Source: [Mycobacterium] manitobense | Lineage (GTDB): Bacteria; Actinomycetota; Actinomycetes; Mycobacteriales; Mycobacteriaceae | DNA: 42,596 bases | Assembly (NCBI RefSeq): GCF_025821665.1 | Contig: NZ_JACKSJ010000093.1 | Span: 89,015 to 131,610, forward strand | Reading direction: 5' to 3' | Part shown: in pieces, positions 36,696 to 42,596 of the stretch | How the letters are laid out: every line of letters begins with the position of its first letter | Position numbering within the stretch: position 1 is the first letter of the stretch | Made by a program: the position numbers and the translations under genes | Notes under the pieces: model-generated | The model's database searches: none | Seen by the model: only the letters and a program-made list of their open reading frames with translations | What the model was told of the DNA's origin: nothing

Positions 36696-37481
36696 ATGGT
36701 TCCCGCCTGGCACGTCGGACCGCTCGCGGTACCGGTGCACGGCGTGTTCGTGGCGCTCGGTGTGATTGCGGCGATGGCGGTCTTCGTGCACGAGGCCCGA
36801 AGGCGCGCAGCGGTGAACGAACAATCGCTCGTTGCCGTCGCGGGCGCCCTGATCGGCGGGGCGATCGGCATGCGGCTGTCCGGCTGGGCCCGCCATCTGG
36901 ACTTCTCGGCCAACCCGAGCCTGGCCGAGGCGTGGCAGTTCGGCTCGCGCAGCATCCTCGGCGGCCTGCTGGGCGCATACATCGGGGTGCTGGTCGCCAA
37001 GAGGGTCGGCGGATACCGCGGCAAGACCGGCGACCTGTTCGCGCCCGCCGTGGCGCTCGGCATGGCGATCGGCCGCATCGGATGCCATCTGACCGAGGCT
37101 CCCGGCCGCCCCACCGACCTGCCGTGGGGCGTGCACGCCCCCGCCGAGACCCCGGAATGCCCTGGCTGTCTCGCCGGCCTGGCCATGCACCCGTCGTTCC
37201 TCTACGAGATCGCCTTCCAGCTCACCGCGTTCGTCGTGCTGCTCTGGTTGCGACCGCGGATCGGCAGGCCCGGGGAGTTGTTCGTCATCTACATCGCCGG
37301 TTACGCGGCGTTCCGGTTCCTGGTCGAGTTCACCCGCGCCAACGAGACGGTGTGGCTGGATCTCACTCGGCCGCAATGGTTCCTGTTGCCGTCGCTGATC
37401 GTGATCGCCGTTCGGCTGTGGTACGGACACCGGCGTGGGTACTATCGCTCACCGGCCCGCAACCAGGAAGTACCTGTATGA
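36696..37481 (+). CDS. Divergent Lgt-like (prolipoprotein diacylglyceryl transferase family) membrane protein
   Basis: 261 residues, about seven helices. Lgt landmarks kept are HG near residue 15, GRIGC (126-130, with the essential arginine) in place of GRIGNF, HPSFLYE (165-171) matching HPSQLYE, and RFLVEFTR (207-214) with the second key arginine. The HGG motif in the middle of true Lgt is replaced by SILGGLLGA, without the His. It should bind a phosphatidylglycerol-type lipid, but it may not be the housekeeping lipoprotein enzyme. Its stop overlaps the next start as ATGA. The two genes downstream are also overlapped, which ties it to the radical SAM enzyme. Confidence 0.85.
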   Translation: MVPAWHVGPLAVPVHGVFVALGVIAAMAVFVHEARRRAAVNEQSLVAVAGALIGGAIGMRLSGWARHLDFSANPSLAEAWQFGSRSILGGLLGAYIGVLVAKRVGGYRGKTGDLFAPAVALGMAIGRIGCHLTEAPGRPTDLPWGVHAPAETPECPGCLAGLAMHPSFLYEIAFQLTAFVVLLWLRPRIGRPGELFVIYIAGYAAFRFLVEFTRANETVWLDLTRPQWFLLPSLIVIAVRLWYGHRRGYYRSPARNQEVPV

Positions 37482-37942
37482 CGTTCCCGCCATCGGAACC
37501 ACCGCCGGAGGACTACCCGGAAGACGGCCGGCCGACGGGTCCACCGCCCGGCTACCCGCAGGGCCCGCCACCGGGGTACCTGCAGGGTTACCCGCCGCCA
37601 GGCTATCCGCAGGGATACCCGTACTATCCACCGCCTCAGCAGAAGTCGCGCCTCAGCGCGGGCATGGCGGTGCTCGGCACCCTGCTGTACATCATGATCA
37701 ACTCCGTTCTCGCGTTCGCCGCGTTCATCGTGGGAGCGCAGTACCGGGATTCCGACGCGGTGTTCGGAGGAGCGGCGGTGATGCTGCTGCTCATCGCATT
37801 CGGCGGCGGCGCGGCGTTGTTGCGATCGGCGAACCCCGGCGCCAGAGGCCTCGGGCTCGGCCTGATGATCGGCTGGGCGGTCACCTCACTGGTCACCGTC
37901 GGCTTCTGCACCGGAATCAACCCCGAGCTGTACACGACATGA
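37478..37942 (+). CDS. Proline-rich N-terminus, small membrane protein
   Basis: 154 residues. The first 53 residues are Pro/Gly/Tyr-rich with repeats of PPGYPQG, PPGYLQG and GYPQGYPYYPPPQQ. Two to three hydrophobic helices follow (about 60-85, 97-112 and 118-140). This layout is common among mycobacterial membrane proteins of unknown function, and the repeats may be a protein-interaction tail. Both ends overlap neighbours by ATGA, so it is co-translated with the Lgt-like and radical SAM genes and probably works with them. Confidence 0.85.
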   Translation: MTFPPSEPPPEDYPEDGRPTGPPPGYPQGPPPGYLQGYPPPGYPQGYPYYPPPQQKSRLSAGMAVLGTLLYIMINSVLAFAAFIVGAQYRDSDAVFGGAAVMLLLIAFGGGAALLRSANPGARGLGLGLMIGWAVTSLVTVGFCTGINPELYTT

Positions 37943-39495
37943 CGCCCGGGATGTCGCTGCGCGGCGACCGCATTCACCGCTACGTCACCGCCTACTGCCC
38001 CCGCTGCCACGACCAGGCACCGGAGCGACCACTCGCCGACGTCGTCCGGCTCAACGCCTGGCTGGTCGAACGTGACGGCCGGGTGTGGCTCGAACGCGGC
38101 TGCCGCGAGCACGGCCTGGTGCGCACCCTCTACGACGAGGACCCCGAGATCCTGAGCTACCTCGAGGAGTGGACCGCGCCGACCAAGGCCCATGTCCCGG
38201 ACGTGGCCGGGAACTTCGACCCGGTGCCGTCTGCGTATCTGCGCGGGTTGCCCGAGATGCAGACCCAGCACACCTGCATCCTGCTGGAGGACATCGCCGA
38301 GACCTGCAATCTGCGCTGCCCCACCTGTTTCACCGACTCCTCCCCCGATCTGCGCAATGTCGTGCCGGTCGCCGACGTGCTAGCCAACGTCGACCAACGG
38401 CTGGCCCGGGAGAACGGCCGCATCGACGTCCTGATGCTCAGCGGCGGCGAACCGACGCTGCACCCGGACCTGGCGCGGCTGCTCACCGAACTGACCGCGC
38501 GGCCGATCACTCGGATTCTGGTCAACAGCAACGGCATCCGGATCGCCACCGACGACGCGCTGCTCGACCTGCTCACCGAGCACCGGCAGCGTGTCGAGGT
38601 CTACCTGCAGTACGACGGCCAGGCCGCCGCGACGCACCGCTTCCACCGCGGCGGCGACCTGAGCCGGATGAAAGCCACTGCACTGCAGCGACTCTCCGAG
38701 CGGGAGATCTTCACGACTCTGGTGATGACCGTGACGCTCGGGGTCAATGACGACGAGATCGGGCAGATGGTGCGGCTGGCGCTCGACACCCCCTACGTCG
38801 GTGGGCTGACGATCCAGCCGCAGTTCGGGTCCGGCAGGTCGGGGCTGATCGACCCGCTCGACCGGCTCACCCACACTGGGGTGCTAAGCCGGCTGGGTCC
38901 GCAGACGGACGGGCTGGTGACGTGGCGGGACCTCACCGCGCTGCCGTGCTCACATCCACACTGCTGCTCGGTGGGCTACCTCATCCGCGACGACAGCGAC
39001 CGGTGGCGTTCCCTGGTGTCCCTGATCGGGCACGACGTTCTCAAGGACCGGCTCGGCCTGGTGGCCAACCGCATCGCCGACGCCGAAATCCCGCAGCAGC
39101 TGCGGGTCGCTGTGCAGGAGTCATTGCTCGGCCTGCTCTCGGAGCAGTCGTCGCTGTCGCATCCCAAGATCGGCGACATCTGGCGGATCATCTGCGAGAG
39201 TTGCGATCTCGGTATGTCGACGATGTTGACGCTGGCATCCTCGGCGCTACCCGGACGTCGCAACAAGATCCGCCGGCTGCTCGGCGAACGGGTCGTCCGG
39301 CTCACCGTCAAACCGTTCATGGACATGTCGACGATGATCGAGGAGCGCCTGGTGCAGTGCTGCGTGCACGTCGGCACCAGGTCCACCCAGGACCAGTGCG
39401 CCCCGTTCTGTGCGGTACAGGCCTGGCCCGCGCTCGGCCGGCAGCGGCTCTCGATCGCCGCCGGCCGCGAGCTGCCGCTGATCGAGGCCACCTAG
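37939..39495 (+). CDS. Cysteine-rich radical SAM enzyme, tetraether-synthase (Tes)-like
   Basis: 518 residues from the ATG at 37939. N-terminal metal site: Cys20-Pro-Arg-Cys23 and Cys55 with EHG after it. The radical SAM cluster motif is Cys123, Cys127 and Cys130 (CNLRCPTC), followed by SGGEPTLHPDL. Auxiliary cysteines: 337, 342, 343, 419, 422, 474, 475, 487 and 491. This pattern, an N-terminal CxxC/CxEHG finger, a central CX3CX2C and C-terminal clusters, resembles MJ0619-type tetraether lipid synthase, which joins the tails of two lipids by C-C bonds. Function here is inferred. It could act on mycobacterial lipids, or be a different lipid or pterin-methylating relative. Confidence 0.85.
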   Translation: MTPGMSLRGDRIHRYVTAYCPRCHDQAPERPLADVVRLNAWLVERDGRVWLERGCREHGLVRTLYDEDPEILSYLEEWTAPTKAHVPDVAGNFDPVPSAYLRGLPEMQTQHTCILLEDIAETCNLRCPTCFTDSSPDLRNVVPVADVLANVDQRLARENGRIDVLMLSGGEPTLHPDLARLLTELTARPITRILVNSNGIRIATDDALLDLLTEHRQRVEVYLQYDGQAAATHRFHRGGDLSRMKATALQRLSEREIFTTLVMTVTLGVNDDEIGQMVRLALDTPYVGGLTIQPQFGSGRSGLIDPLDRLTHTGVLSRLGPQTDGLVTWRDLTALPCSHPHCCSVGYLIRDDSDRWRSLVSLIGHDVLKDRLGLVANRIADAEIPQQLRVAVQESLLGLLSEQSSLSHPKIGDIWRIICESCDLGMSTMLTLASSALPGRRNKIRRLLGERVVRLTVKPFMDMSTMIEERLVQCCVHVGTRSTQDQCAPFCAVQAWPALGRQRLSIAAGRELPLIEAT

Positions 39496-39969
39496 CGGCG
39501 GTCTCGACAAACTATTTCGACGGTGCGTATGGTGGGACGCGGCTGCCCAGCAGTCGACCGGCTCGAAGGCGTTCTCCGCCTTCCTTTCTTCCCCCTCGTT
39601 GGCGAAACAGCGTGCGGACGACGAGTTCACCATGTTTGAGGGTCCTCTCGGCGAATGGACATCTGCGGCGTCAGCGCTCCGGCAGTGCCACGTCCGACGC
39701 ACGGCTGACCCCTGCGACACGTTTCTCGAGACGTCCGAACACCCCGATCCACGTGAGGGAAAAAGGATAGGTCGCGTCCATATCCCCACGAGGTGGTCGC
39801 CGGGAGCAACCCTGACGTTAAAAAAGCAGCGCAGCCCGACGCACCGCCGACAAACCATCCCTGAAGCGACGCGATGGCCACACGGCCGACATCTTCGTCG
39901 CCGCGCCGCGAATGTACGAGGGGTCGTCGCGGCACCCCGGTGCGGCGGAAGGTAGCGGGCCTGCTGTTG
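39496..39969. other. 474 bp region without a supported gene
   Basis: Only short frames with poor codon use are present. It contains a terminator-like hairpin at 39565-39583, an AT-rich GTTAAAAAAG tract near 39818 and a GGATA/TATCC pair near 39767-39787. It should hold the 3' end of the radical SAM operon and the promoter of the GGDEF-like gene. Confidence 0.4.
39565..39583 (+). terminator. Hairpin with pyrimidine tail after the radical SAM operon
   Basis: GAAGGCG, five bases, CGCCTTC is a perfect 7 bp stem followed by CTTTCTTCCCCC, 70 bp after the last stop of the operon. It is the clearest intrinsic-terminator-like site in the window. Confidence 0.6.
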
Positions 39970-41079
39970 ATGCGACCACGCCAACCGCGCGAGGAAGACC
40001 GCTACTACTGGCTGACCGCGTACTTCGCGAGTCACGACCTGCAGGTCGTGATGTGCCGGGCCATCGCCGCCACCATCGTCGGCCTCGGAGTCGTCCCGGC
40101 TGTCCTGCTCGCCAGTCCCGCCGGGCCCCAGGGTCCGCTGAACCGCGGCATCGCGGTCGGCATCGCGGTGTGCTGCCTGGTGATGGGATGGGTGTGGCGC
40201 AGGCCCCGGTGGCCCACCCGGGGACAGTCGCAGACCACCGTCGTCGTCGGCTCGGGGTGCATCGCGGCCGCCTGCCTGATCCAGCACGAACCCGTGGTCG
40301 GCATGCTCGGCGCGACAGGCCTGGCAACGCTGTCGGCGTTCACCATGCTCTTCCACTCGGGCCGGCTGCTTGCCGTGCCGTGGGCCGTGGGCGGGTCCGT
40401 ACTGGCGGTGCTCGCGGCACGCATCGCCGTCGACGACATCGCCCGTGCCGTCACCGCGGTCGGTCTGGTGCTGCTGGTCACCGTCATGTTCACCGTCGCC
40501 TGCCGGACGGCGATCCAGTTGATCGGCATCGAACCCCGTCACACCGGGATCGAACCGCTCACCGGTCTGCTCACCCGGGAGACCTTCGACGAGCGGATGG
40601 CCACGCTGCTGGGTGCGCGCAGCCGTGGCGATGACCGGTATCTCGTGGTCCTGGTGGTCAGCCTGGACAGCTTCTCGTTGCTCACCGGCCTGCACGGCCC
40701 CGCGACCGGCGATCGCGCCCGGGTCGCGATCGCGCAACGCCTGCGGGAGAACGTGCGGCGCGACACCGTTCTGGCCCATGTCGCGGACACCGAGTACCTG
40801 ATCGCCGACCTGTTCACCGTCGCGGACCCGGAACCGCTGACCGACCGCATCCACGCCACAGTCAGGAATGCGCCCTTCCGGCTGACGGCCAGTATCGGTG
40901 CCGTCAGCACGTCACTGATGCCGCTGAGCGACCAGCCGGTTCCCGAAGTGGTAGACGAACTGCTCGGCGTCGCCTCCGCCGCCATGGCCGCTGCCCGCAG
41001 AGATGGTGGCAGCCGGACCGCGCTGCGGCTGTCACCGCGGTTGCGGGTGCTCGACCGGCTCGACGACGACTGGCATTGA
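39970..41079 (+). CDS. Membrane protein with degenerate GGDEF domain
   Basis: 369 residues from the ATG at 39970, which lacks a close ribosome site; a GTG at 39940 would add ten residues. The first 170 residues have about five to six membrane helices. A C-terminal GGDEF-type fold follows, starting with EPLTGLLTRETFDERM. The signature GGDEF is replaced by VADTEYLIA in HVADTEYLIA, so diguanylate cyclase activity is not expected. It may be a c-di-GMP or nucleotide sensor, or have lost nucleotide binding. The stop is followed by a strong hairpin, and the next gene converges. Confidence 0.8.
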   Translation: MRPRQPREEDRYYWLTAYFASHDLQVVMCRAIAATIVGLGVVPAVLLASPAGPQGPLNRGIAVGIAVCCLVMGWVWRRPRWPTRGQSQTTVVVGSGCIAAACLIQHEPVVGMLGATGLATLSAFTMLFHSGRLLAVPWAVGGSVLAVLAARIAVDDIARAVTAVGLVLLVTVMFTVACRTAIQLIGIEPRHTGIEPLTGLLTRETFDERMATLLGARSRGDDRYLVVLVVSLDSFSLLTGLHGPATGDRARVAIAQRLRENVRRDTVLAHVADTEYLIADLFTVADPEPLTDRIHATVRNAPFRLTASIGAVSTSLMPLSDQPVPEVVDELLGVASAAMAAARRDGGSRTALRLSPRLRVLDRLDDDWH

Positions 41080-41088
41080 CTTCCTGGG

Positions 41089-41135
41089 GATTTCGGCGCG
41101 CTCGCGATCGCTGAGCGAGTTTCCGCGCCGAAATC
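41089..41135. terminator. Bidirectional hairpin between GGDEF-like and Ppx/GppA genes
   Basis: GATTTCGGCGCG at 41089-41100 pairs perfectly with 41124-41135. Inside, CTCGC (41101-41105) pairs with GCGAG (41115-41119) to give a second stem with a nine-base loop. It fills the gap between two convergent genes and can serve both strands. Confidence 0.7.
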
Positions 41136-41136
41136 G

Positions 41137-42081
41137 CTAGGAGACCGACAGGGCGATGCCGTCGAGGATGTCGTGCTCGCTCACCACCAGCTCGTCCAGA
41201 CCGGCCCGGGCGCCCAGGGCGTCGGCCAGCTCCTCGACGATGAGCGCACCGCCACCGATGACGTCGACCCTGCCCTCGTGCATCGGCCCGAGCACCGCAC
41301 GCTGCGCACGCGTCATGGTCAGCAGTTCGTCGCAGACCTCGCGGAGCCGGGTGAACCCCACCCGCGACAGATGGATGGCCTCGGAGTCATAGGTCGTCAT
41401 CTTCGCGCCAAGCGCCGCCAGGGTCGTCATCGTCCCGGCCACCCCCACCCAGGTCCGGGCGCCCTCGACGGGCACCGCACGGAACGCCGCGGCCAGCCCG
41501 TCGCGCACCACTTCTCGTGCGGCCGAGATCTCCTCGGCGGTGGGCGGATCGGAGCGCAGGCACCGCTCGGTGAGCCGCACGCAGCCGATGTCGGCCGAGT
41601 AACTCGCCTCCACCTCCCGTCGGCCCACCACCACCTCGGTGGAGCCGCCACCGAGATCGACCACCACGAACGGCCCCGCGTCGGGATCCAGTTCGCCGAC
41701 CGCGCCGCGATAGGACAGCTCGGCTTCCTCGGTGCCGCTGATCACCTCGGCGACCGCACCCGGCACCACGTCGCCGAGCACCTCGGCCGTCATCGCGAAG
41801 AACGCCTCCCGGTTGGCCACGTCGCGTGCCGCCGACGTCGCGACCATCCGCACCCGCTCGACGCGGTGGTCGCGCATCAGGGCGGCATAGTCGACGAGCG
41901 CGGCCCTGGTGCGCGCCAACGCTTCCGGAGCGAACTCGCCGGTGGCGTCGACGCCCTGCCCCAACCGGACGATCCGCATCTCCCGGTGCACGTCGCGCAA
42001 CCGGCCATCGACGGGATCGGCGATGAGCAACCGGATCGAATTCGTGCCGCAGTCCACGGCCGCGACTCGGCTCACGTCCAC
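41137..42081 (-). CDS. Ppx/GppA-family phosphatase (polyphosphate/pppGpp type)
   Basis: 314 residues from the GTG at 42081. The actin-like ATPase fold of the family is seen in AAVDCGTNSIRLLIAD (8-23), ATSAARDV, GTEEAELSYRG, and VVVDLGGGSTEV, with IGGGALIVEEL near the end. Short length, without the C-terminal HD-like domain, matches the mycobacterial Ppx1/Ppx2 group (Rv0496, Rv1026). It should act on polyphosphate or pppGpp. The order with DUF501 upstream is that of Rv1025-Rv1026 in M. tuberculosis, where kdp genes are next to it. Here about 15 kb lies between them. Confidence 0.9.
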   Translation of the reverse strand: MDVSRVAAVDCGTNSIRLLIADPVDGRLRDVHREMRIVRLGQGVDATGEFAPEALARTRAALVDYAALMRDHRVERVRMVATSAARDVANREAFFAMTAEVLGDVVPGAVAEVISGTEEAELSYRGAVGELDPDAGPFVVVDLGGGSTEVVVGRREVEASYSADIGCVRLTERCLRSDPPTAEEISAAREVVRDGLAAAFRAVPVEGARTWVGVAGTMTTLAALGAKMTTYDSEAIHLSRVGFTRLREVCDELLTMTRAQRAVLGPMHEGRVDVIGGGALIVEELADALGARAGLDELVVSEHDILDGIALSVS

Positions 42082-42563
42082 ACCTCCGGGTCCAAAATGC
42101 CCTCCATCCCAGGTTCTGCGGCCAGCACCGCCAACGCCTCGTCACCGAACGGGTTCACCCCCGGCCCCTTGGCCAGCGAATGCGCGATCACCACATGCAG
42201 GCACTTGACGCGGTCGGGCATGCCGCCGCCGGAGAACGTGGTGCCCAGCGATTCGATCGCGTCGCGCTCTGCGAGATACGACTCGTGCGCCCGCCGGTAC
42301 GCCGCGGCCAATTCCGGGTCCTGATGCAGCCGATCGGTCATCTCACGCATCAGACCCGCCGACTCCAGCCGGCTGGCCGCCGCCGTCAGCGCCGGGTGGG
42401 TCAGGTAGTACAGCGTCGGGAACGGGGTGCCGTCGGGCAGTCGCGGCGCCGTCTTCACGACCGCCGGGGTGCCGTCGGGACACCGGTAGGCGATCTCGAG
42501 CACCCCGCGGGCCTCGCGGCCCAGTTGCCGCGCGATGGCCTCGAGGTCGGCGCGCTCAACCAC
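42072..42563 (-). CDS. DUF501 family protein
   Basis: 163 residues from the GTG at 42563, with the start close to the right edge of the window, so a longer N-terminus outside cannot be excluded. The motifs RQLGREARGVLEIAYRCPDG, TAPRLPDGTPFPTLYYLTHP and LGTTFSGGGMPDRVKCLH (pieces: RCPDGTPAVVKT, FPTLYYLTHP, GGGMPDRVKCLH) are diagnostic for DUF501. CLH with Cys and His may bind metal. Its 3' end overlaps the Ppx/GppA start, and the pair is conserved in actinobacteria beside enolase and septum initiator genes. Function is unknown. Confidence 0.9.
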   Translation of the reverse strand: MVERADLEAIARQLGREARGVLEIAYRCPDGTPAVVKTAPRLPDGTPFPTLYYLTHPALTAAASRLESAGLMREMTDRLHQDPELAAAYRRAHESYLAERDAIESLGTTFSGGGMPDRVKCLHVVIAHSLAKGPGVNPFGDEALAVLAAEPGMEGILDPEVWT

Positions 42564-42596
42564 CGGGCGGGGGCGCGGGCGGGCCGGGCGGCGGAC

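Noticed and set aside
39247..40854. 535-residue minus-strand frame across the gap after the radical SAM gene
   Set aside because: It crosses coding sequence on the plus strand, has no start signal and shows Gln/Asp/Gly/His shadow composition.

Overview
The window is high-GC actinobacterial DNA and reads as a chromosomal segment of a mycobacterium, most likely a fast-growing Mycolicibacterium-type species. Signs are the FadD-type acyl-CoA ligase, an F420 (DDN-like) oxidoreductase, MpaB/DUF2236 oxidases, several TetR regulators, a secreted protein with a typical mycobacterial leader, and the Ppx/GppA-DUF501 pair that sits near kdp genes in M. tuberculosis. No phage, IS element, integrase or CRISPR array was seen. 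The species call is inference from gene content.

Layout. 1-190 (minus) is the start of a Gly/Asp repeat protein cut by the window edge. 293-7752 carries a small membrane protein, a DUF1697 protein, an acyl-CoA ligase, a methyltransferase converging on an MFS transporter, a PlsC-like acyltransferase and a Tat-exported acetamidase-like protein. After about 860 bp without a supported gene comes a 1044-residue secreted protein with Ig-like and propeller-like repeats, then a YwaF-type membrane protein. 12714-15719 is a P450-TetR operon divergent from an MpaB-family oxidase, with three palindromes between them. 15845-17904 holds a DDN-like protein, tRNA-Leu(UAA), a DUF4396 membrane protein under a copper-type operator, and a PLP-barrel protein without its lysine.

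18131-26166 is a compact kdp operon on one strand: a 27-residue membrane peptide, kdpF, kdpA, kdpB, kdpC with a large extracytoplasmic insertion, kdpD and kdpE. Together these form the high-affinity K+ P-type ATPase and its two-component control. It is followed by a secreted serine hydrolase, a second MpaB-family gene coupled to a TetR gene, a small unknown, another TetR, a CrtI-like oxidoreductase coupled to a short-chain dehydrogenase, propionyl-CoA ligase (prpE) and a two-domain VOC protein.

35466-39495 is a one-strand cluster of membrane genes ending in three overlapping ATGA-coupled genes: a divergent Lgt-like protein, a proline-rich membrane protein, and a large cysteine-rich radical SAM enzyme that resembles archaeal tetraether lipid synthase. 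This is the strongest candidate for an undescribed lipid-modifying system here. The window closes with a degenerate-GGDEF membrane protein, a strong hairpin, and the convergent Ppx/GppA-DUF501 pair.
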